Program-made: the position numbers and the translations under genes
In this document: in pieces, positions 36,330-44,578 of the stretch
How the letters are laid out: each line of letters opens with the position of its first letter
How positions within the stretch are numbered: the first letter of the stretch is position 1
Notes under the pieces: generated by a model
Databases searched by the model: none
Told to the model about the DNA's origin: nothing
What the model saw: only the letters and a program-made list of their open reading frames with translations
DNA from: JALONO01 sp038209965
Lineage (GTDB): Bacteria; Bacteroidota; Bacteroidia; Cytophagales; Thermoflexibacteraceae
Direction of reading: 5' to 3'
Length of the DNA: 50,552 nucleotides
Assembly: GCA_038209965.1 (NCBI GenBank)
Contig: JBBQXF010000019.1
Span: 1-50,552, forward strand

Positions 36330-39300
36330 TTATAAATGCACCTCTACCGTCGTTCCCTGCCCTATTTGGGAGCGGATCTCAATGCGGCCTTGGTGTAATT
36401 CGGCAATGGATTTGGCAATGGACAACCCCAGCCCCAAGTGTTGGGTTGGGTCTTTGGTGGTAAAAAAGGGCACAAATAGATTGGCCAACATCGATTCATC
36501 CATGCCCGGCCCGTTGTCAATAACGCAGATCATTGGCCCGGTGCCGGTCTGCTGGGTCTGGACGATGAGGCTTGCGGCAACATTGGGCCTTGGGACGGCC
36601 AAAGCATCCAAGGCATTGTCTATCACGTTTAATAAGAGTTGGGCCAGAAGGCTAGGGTTGCCCGATACGACTAGTCCACTGCCCAAACTGGTCTGGACTT
36701 CCACTTGGCGGCCGATTTTGGGGGCCAATAAGTCCAACACTTCGCCCACTATATCGGTCAGATCGACTTGGGCCTCCCACTTGGATTCAGTGTCAGCAAA
36801 ATTGGCCAGTCGCTTGGTCTGCGAAGCCACTTGGGTCAAGTTCAAGCCCAACTGCCCAATCCCGTTCTCAATGTCCCGGCTGAGGGTGTCAAGTCCCAAA
36901 ATCTCCCGGAAAGCCCTCAATTCGGCCCATTTGGCCGCAAAGTCTATCTCCAAGTTCAGTTCGGCGTAACGGTCGATGAGGGACTGCAAATCGGCTACGT
37001 CGCCCAGCACCTGTGGCAATAGCCCCAATGAAGCGGCGATCGGTTGCTGGATGTGTTGGGCCAAGCCGGAGGCTAGTCGGCCAATGCTCGCCAGCTTTTC
37101 TGAGGCGATCAGTTTTTGTTTGACCAAGCCCAGATCAGCCGTCAATAGGTTGATAGCCTCCTCCTTGTTGGCCACTTGGATTGCTTTGTCGGCCAGTTCC
37201 CGCACCATTGTGGCAGTGGTCTGGGCCAGTTGCTGTTGCAGGGCTAAGCGCTCAGTTACATTTTCCCCGGTGATCAGCATAAACATTGTCCCGTCACTGC
37301 CGCGCTGGCGGGCGAGGGTCAAGTCATATCGTTCAGCAGTTGGCCCGGCCTCGAGTTGAAACTGGTCCAGCTCGCCCCGGTACAATTGCGCCAATGAATG
37401 TTGGTGGTCTTGGAGCCAAGTTGCTCGATCGATCGACTGTCCGGTTTCACAGGCAAACAACGCCAGCGTGCGGTGGGTTGCCCATAGGTACTGGCCCTGC
37501 GCGCTGGCAATGGCCAAGGGTGGCGGGGCGAAGGTGCACAGGGTGCGGAAGTAACGTTCGTTTTGGGTGAGGGCATCGATCCTCACTTTCTGGTCCGTCC
37601 GCTGGCGGAATGCCATGATGATGCCATTGACTGCCCCAACATGCTCGAGGTTGGTAAACAGTGCCTCGATCCATTGCGGGCCCGAGCCGGGCAATTGGAT
37701 ATAAAAATCGGCTTGGATCGGGCAGCCCGATTGACGACGGGTGAGATCAAACGCCGCATGGCCCGATTGGTCAAAATATTGGCTAAGATTACTACCAATG
37801 GCAACTGCCCCACCCAAGTGGGCGGCCAAATTATTGGTTGCCACCCGTAGCGTACCCGACTGATCCAGCAAGACCACCGACTCGCCCCGGCATTGGGCCA
37901 GTTGGTGCCACAATTCTTTTTCTACCCCCAAAGACTGCCAGTTGGCCTGTTCCCGGGTCACGTCGCGCAGGAAGTACGCAGTGCCTTGTCCCCCCGAATC
38001 CAGGGCCAGGATTAGGTTGGCCTGCTCATAGATCGGCCCCTGCAACAGTGGGTTGGGTGCGGCAATTTGGGCCAAGATCTTGGGCAGCGAATATTGATCG
38101 ATGAGGGCTTGGCCAAGTTGATTGGCAAAATAAAGTGCTTGCTGTGGGTCAATGACCAAGATCGGGTGCGGAGCCACATTGGCCACTTGAGTCAGAAACT
38201 GCTCCCGGGCCGTCGCTGCCCGGCGTTCGCGGTTGCGCTCAGTCACGTCGCGCACGCTCACCACCAGGGCGCCCACAGCATCTTTGGCCAGACAATTCCT
38301 GACGATAAGTTCGGTCTCCCGGTCTCCACCCCCAGCCAGACGGATCCGGGCAGTAGTGTAGGCTGGCTCATCTACCTGACTAAATATGGCGTTCATCGCT
38401 TTGAGCACCGGCCCTGCCTCATCGGGCGGAAACAAGCTGATAAATGCTTTTTGCTTGTGATCGGGCAAACGATGGCCAAATGTTCGGAAAAAGGGTTCGG
38501 ACAAATACTTGATATTGCCATTTTCATCCAATGCAGCCACCGGTTCATCTTGGTTGTCGAGCAGCATCCGATAGAAGCGTTCGTTGGCCACTGCCCCGGC
38601 CAGCTCTTCTTTCAAGGCTGACACATTGGTTTTGGTGTACCACACATCGGTCACAAAACCGTTTTCAATCACGCAAGCATAATTTTTTTGGTAGCGCACC
38701 AACCGGTCATTGGCATCAGCTTCCAAACTGTCCTCATCGGTGAAGTGGTGGCCGTGCTGCACCATCTGGCGCATTTGGCTCATGGCGTGCTTGCCTTGGG
38801 GGTTTTTGAACAGACTGCCAAACGTCATGTCAAGCATCCCAGCAGGCGATCCGTAGCCCGACATAACGGCCAAGGGCTGATTTGCATCGATCAAGCGGGC
38901 TTGCTGGTACAGTTCCCGGATCTGTTTTTCCGGTTCATGGTGGATGTTGATAGGTGGGGTGACTTCAAAGCGGGCAATCCCAAATCGCACTGACTTTAGG
39001 AAGTTTTGGTGGCGTTTGGTGGCGGTAAAATGGGCCTGTTCGCTATTGTCCAGTGCTTGGCCCAACTTGGATACCGTTGCTTTTTCATTGGCCAAGTCGG
39101 CTGTTAACTGGCCGATAGTTGCCTGGAGTGCCCCGGCTTGGGATTCCATTTGGCCGATCTGGGCCCGGTGGGCAACGGTCACATTTTCCAGCTCCGATCG
39201 ATCCTGCTCCAGTTGGGCCTTGGCTTGGCGAAGATCCCCTATTTCAGCCGATTGTTGCCCTGTTTTCTGGTGCATGGTTTCCAGCTCTTCCACCAATCGT

Positions 39301-39611
39301 TGGTGCTGTTGGGCCAGTTTTTGGTAGCAGGCATCAGCCTCGGTTCGTTGCTGATCGCGCTGGGCTTCCAGTGCGGCATATCGGACCTGCTGCCAAACAA
39401 TCAGTTGGCGCCCTTTCGGGATGGCGTGGGCGCGCACCAGGACCAAGCAACCGAATGCCAGCAGGGGCAACACTGCGTAGTAGCCTTCGGGTTGTGTACC
39501 CAGCCAGTAGGCAGTGGCCAAGAGCAGGAGGGTCGCAACGGCAAATAGGACATCAACCAGCCCAGGGGAAACCTGTTCGGGAGCAACGGGCGGCGGCAAT
39601 AGTTTTTCCAT
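36330..39611 (-). CDS. membrane-anchored multi-PAS sensor histidine kinase (1093 aa)
   Basis: A sensor kinase. Two adjacent transmembrane helices (about 18-38 and 43-61) with a short loop anchor it, followed by a long coiled coil (about 78-200), a first PAS-like region (203-337), then PAS domains at about 345-465, 470-555, 565-675 and 685-790, and a second helical segment. The kinase core has its phospho-acceptor in GRLASGLAQHIQQPIAAS (His853), where the usual H-E-(I/L)-(N/R)-(N/T)-P is H-I-Q-Q-P. The ATPase domain has the N-box NVIDNALDAL (995-1004), the G1 box IDNGPGM (1031-1037), FVPFFTTKD and the G2 box LGLGLSIAKS. No receiver domain and no adjacent response regulator are present, so it is an orphan kinase. 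The small gap to the divergent GT39 gene is 82 bases. Confidence 0.92.
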   Translation of the reverse strand: MEKLLPPPVAPEQVSPGLVDVLFAVATLLLLATAYWLGTQPEGYYAVLPLLAFGCLVLVRAHAIPKGRQLIVWQQVRYAALEAQRDQQRTEADACYQKLAQQHQRLVEELETMHQKTGQQSAEIGDLRQAKAQLEQDRSELENVTVAHRAQIGQMESQAGALQATIGQLTADLANEKATVSKLGQALDNSEQAHFTATKRHQNFLKSVRFGIARFEVTPPINIHHEPEKQIRELYQQARLIDANQPLAVMSGYGSPAGMLDMTFGSLFKNPQGKHAMSQMRQMVQHGHHFTDEDSLEADANDRLVRYQKNYACVIENGFVTDVWYTKTNVSALKEELAGAVANERFYRMLLDNQDEPVAALDENGNIKYLSEPFFRTFGHRLPDHKQKAFISLFPPDEAGPVLKAMNAIFSQVDEPAYTTARIRLAGGGDRETELIVRNCLAKDAVGALVVSVRDVTERNRERRAATAREQFLTQVANVAPHPILVIDPQQALYFANQLGQALIDQYSLPKILAQIAAPNPLLQGPIYEQANLILALDSGGQGTAYFLRDVTREQANWQSLGVEKELWHQLAQCRGESVVLLDQSGTLRVATNNLAAHLGGAVAIGSNLSQYFDQSGHAAFDLTRRQSGCPIQADFYIQLPGSGPQWIEALFTNLEHVGAVNGIIMAFRQRTDQKVRIDALTQNERYFRTLCTFAPPPLAIASAQGQYLWATHRTLALFACETGQSIDRATWLQDHQHSLAQLYRGELDQFQLEAGPTAERYDLTLARQRGSDGTMFMLITGENVTERLALQQQLAQTTATMVRELADKAIQVANKEEAINLLTADLGLVKQKLIASEKLASIGRLASGLAQHIQQPIAASLGLLPQVLGDVADLQSLIDRYAELNLEIDFAAKWAELRAFREILGLDTLSRDIENGIGQLGLNLTQVASQTKRLANFADTESKWEAQVDLTDIVGEVLDLLAPKIGRQVEVQTSLGSGLVVSGNPSLLAQLLLNVIDNALDALAVPRPNVAASLIVQTQQTGTGPMICVIDNGPGMDESMLANLFVPFFTTKDPTQHLGLGLSIAKSIAELHQGRIEIRSQIGQGTTVEVHL

Positions 39612-39669
39612 CGTATCATTAATTTGGCGGTGTGAAGATAGTGGCTAAATCGCAAAAGTTTAATTCTTA

Positions 39670-39677
39670 TAACTTTG
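39670..39677 (+). promoter_or_regulatory. -7 box of the GT39 gene
   Basis: TAACTTTG, an exact TAnnTTTG ending 16 bases before the ATG at 39694. No -33 TTG at the usual spacing. Confidence 0.5.
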
Positions 39678-39693
39678 CCCCAAAGACGTACCC

Positions 39694-41370
39694 ATGCGCC
39701 CACGCTTTCTCTATCCATTGCTTATCGGCCTAGTGGCCGCCATTTTCTTTATTCCCTACCTTGGGGGCATCCATTTGTTCGATTGGGACGAGGTGAATTT
39801 TGCCGAATGTGCCCGCGAGATGATCATGTTGGGCGATTACATGCGCGTCTATATCGATTACTTGCCCTTCTGGGAAAAGCCACCTTTCTTTTTCTGGCTG
39901 CAGGCCGGGGCCATGCACCTGTTTGGCATCGGCGAGTTTGCGGCCCGTTTTCCCAATGCCCTCTGCGGCGTGGTCACGCTCATTGTGTTGTACCGGATCG
40001 GCGAAAAATTATATGATACAGCCTTTGGCCTGCTGTGGGCCTTGGCCTATTTTGGCTCGATCCTGCCCAACTTCTATTTTCGCTCTGGTATTATTGACCC
40101 GTGGTTCAATTTGTTTATCTTTTTGGGTATGTACCACATCATCCTATTTCATTGGAAACGAGATAATTATGCCCACATCGCCCTCCGGTTGCCCGGTAGC
40201 GAATGGCGTTACTTGTTGCTAAGTGGTTTTTGGGTAGGCATGGCCATGTTGACCAAGGGGCCCGTCGCCTTGGTCATTGCTGGGTTGTGCATGGCCGTTT
40301 ATTGGGTGGTGGTGAGGTTCCGCTGGTACATCAACGTGCCCCAAATCTTGGTCTTCTTGCTGGCCAGTTCGGCCGTTACTTTTATCTGGTTTGGCATTGA
40401 AACCTATAACAACGGCCCTTGGTTTGTCCAAACTTTTCTGGTGTACCAATACCGCCTTTTCAGCACTCCCGATGCGGGCCACGCGGGTTTTCCCGGCTAC
40501 CATTTCGTAGTGCTGCTTTTGGGTTGTTTCCCAGCATCGATCTTTTGCCTGCGGGCCTTTTTTCCGCAGTTGCAGCAGCACCTCTACCAGCGCAATTTCA
40601 AAACTTGGATGATCATCCTGTTCTGGGTCGTGTTGATCTTGTTCACCATTGTCAAATCCAAGATAGTGCATTACTCATCCATGTGCTATTTCCCGCTCAC
40701 TTTCTTGGGCGCATTGACCGTTCACCAGATTATCGAAGGAAAAATCAACTTTACCGGGTGGATGCGGGCCAGCCTAGTGGTCATTTGCAGTTTGTTTAGT
40801 GCCGTAGTAATTGCCCTGCCCCTGCTATCGGACGAGGTAGCCTGGATCAAGTCGCTGATCAAAAACGATCCCTTTGCTCAAGCCAACCTCGATGCCCAAG
40901 TCAGTTGGAGCGGTTGGGAGGGCCTGACCGGAGGCTTTTTCTTGATCACCACCGTGCTGGGCGTGGTGTGGCTGGCCCGTCCGACCCACGCTTGGCGCGG
41001 GGCCAGCACCCTGTTTGGCGGCACGGCCATTGTGGTGCTGCTGATCATGTACCTTTATTTCCCAAAAATTGAGCCCTACACCCAAGGCGCGGCCATTGAG
41101 TTCTTTAGCGGATTGGCGGGCAAGGACTGCTACACCTACACGAGTGGCTACCGCAGTTATGCCAATTACTTTTATCCCAGAACCAAGCCCGACACCCGCC
41201 CCGCCCCGCCCGCCGGCCAAGACTGGGAACAGCATTTGTTTTATGGGCAAGTGGACCAAGTGGTTTACGTGGCGGGTAAGATTTTCGACGAAACTCGCGT
41301 GGACTCGGTCAAAACCCTCAAAAAATTATATGCCAAAAATGGCTTTGTGTTCTACAAACGCGAAAAATAG
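39694..41370 (+). CDS. GT39-type membrane glycosyltransferase (ArnT/PMT-like)
   Basis: A 558-residue inner-membrane protein with about 11 to 13 hydrophobic segments and a short C-terminal soluble domain. The first periplasmic loop has FDWDEVNFAECAREM, with the acidic DE pair that ArnT and PMT use for catalysis, followed by PFWEKPPFFFWLQA. Family members move a sugar from polyprenyl phosphate to a lipid or protein on the outer face. ArnT (aminoarabinose to lipid A) is the nearest characterised member but the substrate here is unknown. The C-terminal part after the last helix has GKDCYTYTSGYRSYANY. It is divergent from the kinase gene. Confidence 0.9.
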   Translation: MRPRFLYPLLIGLVAAIFFIPYLGGIHLFDWDEVNFAECAREMIMLGDYMRVYIDYLPFWEKPPFFFWLQAGAMHLFGIGEFAARFPNALCGVVTLIVLYRIGEKLYDTAFGLLWALAYFGSILPNFYFRSGIIDPWFNLFIFLGMYHIILFHWKRDNYAHIALRLPGSEWRYLLLSGFWVGMAMLTKGPVALVIAGLCMAVYWVVVRFRWYINVPQILVFLLASSAVTFIWFGIETYNNGPWFVQTFLVYQYRLFSTPDAGHAGFPGYHFVVLLLGCFPASIFCLRAFFPQLQQHLYQRNFKTWMIILFWVVLILFTIVKSKIVHYSSMCYFPLTFLGALTVHQIIEGKINFTGWMRASLVVICSLFSAVVIALPLLSDEVAWIKSLIKNDPFAQANLDAQVSWSGWEGLTGGFFLITTVLGVVWLARPTHAWRGASTLFGGTAIVVLLIMYLYFPKIEPYTQGAAIEFFSGLAGKDCYTYTSGYRSYANYFYPRTKPDTRPAPPAGQDWEQHLFYGQVDQVVYVAGKIFDETRVDSVKTLKKLYAKNGFVFYKREK

Positions 41371-41565
41371 ACCCGTTTTTCAGGCTGGCCCAGCTTGGGG
41401 CATTTCGTATTTTAACCTTATTTACCACCCATTTGCAACCAAAAGTTGAGGCCATTCGTTCCTTTTAGAGGATGAGTGCTAACCCAGTGAGGCGCAGCAT
41501 CCCGTCAAAATAAATCTGGTACGGGTTTTGAATTTGAGTAAGTAAGTTTTTATCCTAAAAATGTC

Positions 41566-42375
41566 ATGAAAAAAGTTTGGCTACTCGTGTTTTTCCTGCT
41601 TGCCCTCTCATCCTTTATCGCCGTTAATGATGGGGGCGGCTACCGCCAGTTGAGCAACAACAAGTTCAACCAGGGCGAAAAATTGACTTATTTGGTTCAC
41701 TACGGCGTTGTCAATGCGGGCGAGGCCACCGTGACTTTAGATAAAAACCTCTATACGGTCAACAACCGGGTCTGCTACAAAGTGGACATCCAGGGCAAGA
41801 CCATTGGGTTTTTCAGTTGGACCTACAAAGTGGACGATCTATGGCAATCCTACATCGATACGGGGGCCATTATCCCGCACAAATTCTACCGGAACATCAA
41901 GGAAAACGACTACACCAAAGTGGAAACAGTCACTTTTGATCATTTTAAGGGCATTGCCCAAGTCAAAGATCAGACCGGGGCCAGTACTGAGGACATGCGC
42001 AACTTCAAAATCCCCAAAAATGTGCAAGACATGGTAAGTGGTTATTATTATTTGCGGACCTTGGATTTTGATCACCTCAAGGTCAAAGACACGGTGGTGA
42101 TCAACGGGTTTTTTGAAGATAAGATTTATGACATGCAAGTGGTCTATTTGGGCAAAGAGCGCCTCCAGACCAAGTTTGGCAAGATGAACGCCGCCATTAT
42201 TTCGCCAGTTATGCCCGAAAATCAGCTTTTTAATGGCCGAGATGCCATCAAGATGTGGGTATCTGACGATCCCAACCGCGTTCCATTGCGCATTGAAGTG
42301 GCCATGATTGTCGGAGCCTTTGAGATCGACTTGATCGAGCACAAGGGGTTGAAACACAAATTTAGCAAGAAGTAG
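41566..42375 (+). CDS. DUF3108 family secreted protein
   Basis: A 269-residue exported protein: signal peptide MKKVWLLVFFLLALSSFIAV, then FNQGEKLTYLVHYGVVNAGEATV, the opening of DUF3108, with YKVDIQGKTIGFFSW, YKVDDLWQSYID and the closing block DDPNRVPLRIEVAMIVGAFEIDL. DUF3108 is a beta-rich lipocalin-like fold of unknown function, widespread in Bacteroidota and Proteobacteria. A perfect hairpin follows ten bases after the stop. It stands in front of sua5 but is separated from it by that hairpin. Confidence 0.9.
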   Translation: MKKVWLLVFFLLALSSFIAVNDGGGYRQLSNNKFNQGEKLTYLVHYGVVNAGEATVTLDKNLYTVNNRVCYKVDIQGKTIGFFSWTYKVDDLWQSYIDTGAIIPHKFYRNIKENDYTKVETVTFDHFKGIAQVKDQTGASTEDMRNFKIPKNVQDMVSGYYYLRTLDFDHLKVKDTVVINGFFEDKIYDMQVVYLGKERLQTKFGKMNAAIISPVMPENQLFNGRDAIKMWVSDDPNRVPLRIEVAMIVGAFEIDLIEHKGLKHKFSKK

Positions 42376-42384
42376 CCCATAGAT

Positions 42385-42425
42385 AACAAACGGAGGGGCA
42401 CTTGACAGTCACCCCTCCGTTTGTT
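42385..42425 (+). terminator. hairpin terminator between the DUF3108 gene and sua5
   Basis: A perfect 14-bp stem: AACAAACGGAGGGG (42385-42398) and complement (42412-42425), loop of 13. The second arm has TTTGTT, so it resembles an intrinsic terminator without a long T tract. The sua5 -7 box begins 13 bases later. Confidence 0.7.
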
Positions 42426-42437
42426 GACTCGGCTCGG

Positions 42438-42445
42438 TATCTTTG
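42438..42445 (+). promoter_or_regulatory. -7 box directly before sua5
   Basis: TATCTTTG, an exact TAnnTTTG, followed by TCCC and the ATG. If transcription starts about four bases after the box, the mRNA is leaderless. Confidence 0.5.
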
Positions 42446-42449
42446 TCCC

Positions 42450-43079
42450 ATGAAAGCCCAATATTTGGAGATCCACCCCAAAAACCCCGAGTTGCCCAAA
42501 ATCGAACGGGTGGTGCACTGCTTGCGCGAGGGCGGCGTGATCATCTACCCCACCGACACGGTGTATGCCCTCGGCTGCGATTTGTACCACCCCAAGGCCA
42601 TCGAGAAACTCCGCCGGATCAAGGACATCAAACCCAATAAGATGAACCTGTCCTTCATCTGCTACGACCTGAGCGACATCAGCCTCTACGCCCGGGCCAT
42701 TTCCACACCGGTGTTCCGGGTGATGAAAAAAGCGCTCCCCGGCCCGTTTACCTTCATTTTGGAATCGAGCAACAATGTCCCCAAGATTTTTGGCAATAAA
42801 AAGAACGAAGTGGGCATCCGCGTACCTGACCACCAAGTGCCGCGCTTCATCGTCAAGACCTTGGGCAACCCCATCATCACCGCTTCGCTCAAAGACGAGG
42901 ATCCAACGATTGAGTACATGACCGACCCTTCGCTGATTTATGACAAATTTGCCAATATAGTAGATATGGTGGTAGATTCTGGCTACGGCGGCATTATGCC
43001 CTCGACCGTGATCAACGCGATTGACGACGCGCTGGAAGTCATCCGGGAAGGTGCGGGCAACATCGAGCCGTATTTGTAA
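42450..43079 (+). CDS. L-threonylcarbamoyladenylate synthase (Sua5/YciO/YrdC family)
   Basis: A 209-residue protein with one YrdC domain. The family makes threonylcarbamoyl-AMP from threonine, bicarbonate and ATP for the t6A modification of ANN-decoding tRNAs. IIYPTDTVYALGCDL is the diagnostic N-terminal block, with LRRIKDIKPNKMNLSFIC for nucleotide binding, PGPFTFILESS, GIRVPDHQVPRFIV and PSTVINAIDDALEVIREGAG. Its length fits the YrdC/YciO type without the Sua5 C-terminal domain, so YciO paralogs of other function are possible. The ATG at 42450 is 5 bases after a -7 box. Convergent with the aspartyl protease gene. Confidence 0.9.
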   Translation: MKAQYLEIHPKNPELPKIERVVHCLREGGVIIYPTDTVYALGCDLYHPKAIEKLRRIKDIKPNKMNLSFICYDLSDISLYARAISTPVFRVMKKALPGPFTFILESSNNVPKIFGNKKNEVGIRVPDHQVPRFIVKTLGNPIITASLKDEDPTIEYMTDPSLIYDKFANIVDMVVDSGYGGIMPSTVINAIDDALEVIREGAGNIEPYL

Positions 43080-43122
43080 GCGGAGCACTGTAGGCATTAC
43101 CCAGCCAAACACTTGCCAGTTT

Positions 43123-44307
43123 TTATTTTTTTTGTTCAATTTTGATCTGCTTCCGAATCCCTTCTTTGGTAATTATCTCTATTTCGTGGCTTTTCCGCTT
43201 TCTTGTTGTTTGTAAATTCAATAATTCACAAGCGTCCATTCCCTCAACTATCTTGCCGTCAATCCTTGTTATTTCGTTGCCAAACTGAAGCTCATTTTTT
43301 AACGCTTCATCCCAAACAAAACCTACTGCATACTTTCCATTCAGCACGGTTGGCGAATACTTTTCCATTCTTTCGGTCAACAATACCTTTTCCGTACTTT
43401 CGAAATAGAAACGGCTGTTTTTGAAATCAAGGATAACATCACCATACTTAAAAAATGCGAGGCCAATCCGTGAGTTGTCATCGGTGATAGTAATGGAGTT
43501 AACGTTTCCAAAAATAGCATGGTTGATGGTCAGTTTCGTGATCTTTACCTGTGTCTGTGCTTGGCTGGGTGCGTTCCCGAAAGCCCCGATCGCACCAGAG
43601 CCATAGCTGGTGGAAATACTATCAACAATGTTGATCGGCGAAAATGTGCGGTACGCGCGCTGGGAAATGTCATACAGGTTGTCCATTCCGGTATCAATCA
43701 AGACTTGTTCTTTTCCCATTTCGCCTGATCGCCCCTCGAGTTTGAGCGTGATAAATGGCATACGTTGGCTCCCCACCAATTGCATTTTGGTCGGTTTGGA
43801 AGCTGGCCTCAGTTGAGTGGTGCGATTGGTCAGGGTGATTTTTCTACCATTTAGATCGATTTTCACTATCGACTTTTTAAATAGATTGCTCCCAATAAAA
43901 CCATCTATTTTTAGGCATTGCAAAAAACGATGCTGGTTTATGCCAAAAACCAAAGCCTGACAATTTTCAAAAACCACAGCCCCTATTTTTAAATTTTTGA
44001 TGGTTGTGGTTGCCAACGTATCTTCCAGATTATTGGCATCAGCCACAGTTTTTTCCCCAATGGTTGGACTGTTCAATTCAACTGCTAATTCCTGCGAGAT
44101 TAAAGTTGGGGCCCCGGTATCAAATAAAAATCGGTACGTTTTGCCATTAATTTTTACTGGTACAATTATCTTGTTGTTGACCAACTCAAAGTCCAATTGT
44201 TCACAATAACTTTTCCCGCTCACCATGCCCTTGCGGAAGGAGCTATTTTGTGAAAAACTCAGTTGAGCAATCAAGATAAAAGTAAGAGTAATTTCCAGTC
44301 TTTTCAT
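43123..44307 (-). CDS. secreted tandem aspartyl protease-like protein with a C-terminal PDZ domain
   Basis: A 394-residue exported protein with signal peptide MKRLEITLTFILIAQLSFSQ. Two retropepsin-like domains lie in tandem: the first has the catalytic FDTGAPT with Asp63, the second IDTGMDN with Asp205. Each domain has the hydrophobic-hydrophobic-G motif expected in the second lobe (IDGFIGSNLF; SRIGLAFF). Such proteins may be self-dimerising single-chain enzymes, as each domain supplies one catalytic Asp, or only one may be active. The C-terminal part (about 315-394; NELQFGNEITRIDGKIVEG) is PDZ-like. Codon use is AT-richer than the neighbours. Function and substrate unknown. Confidence 0.85.
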   Translation of the reverse strand: MKRLEITLTFILIAQLSFSQNSSFRKGMVSGKSYCEQLDFELVNNKIIVPVKINGKTYRFLFDTGAPTLISQELAVELNSPTIGEKTVADANNLEDTLATTTIKNLKIGAVVFENCQALVFGINQHRFLQCLKIDGFIGSNLFKKSIVKIDLNGRKITLTNRTTQLRPASKPTKMQLVGSQRMPFITLKLEGRSGEMGKEQVLIDTGMDNLYDISQRAYRTFSPINIVDSISTSYGSGAIGAFGNAPSQAQTQVKITKLTINHAIFGNVNSITITDDNSRIGLAFFKYGDVILDFKNSRFYFESTEKVLLTERMEKYSPTVLNGKYAVGFVWDEALKNELQFGNEITRIDGKIVEGMDACELLNLQTTRKRKSHEIEIITKEGIRKQIKIEQKK

Positions 44308-44480
44308 TTTTTCGGTTGATTCGATTATCTAAACTAAGGTAATATACAACCGATGGGGGTTGTTCAGCCAAAAAGAGTCCGCTCTTCCTTTCTTTTGATC
44401 GCAAGCCAACCAGAGGGAATCTTGGTTTTGAAAGGCTAAGATTGGCTTGGAAGCAGCTCCGAATGGTTTGGCCCTAACCG

Positions 44481-44531
44481 ATCGCCCCCACGTAGATCGG
44501 TTGCCATTGGCAGCGCCTACGTGGGGGCGAT
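44481..44531. repeat. 15-bp inverted repeat with nested hairpin
   Basis: Perfect 15-bp arms ATCGCCCCCACGTAG (44481-44495) and complement (44517-44531) with a 21-base loop that itself holds TGCCA-T-TGGCA. There is no T run on either side. It lies between the thioredoxin gene (ending 44579) and the protease gene (starting 44307), both on the minus strand; it may be a terminator or a REP-like element. Confidence 0.7.
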
Positions 44532-44578
44532 TCGTTGGAATGACCCAAATGTTCATCCCAGGCTGGGTCGGCTCAACC

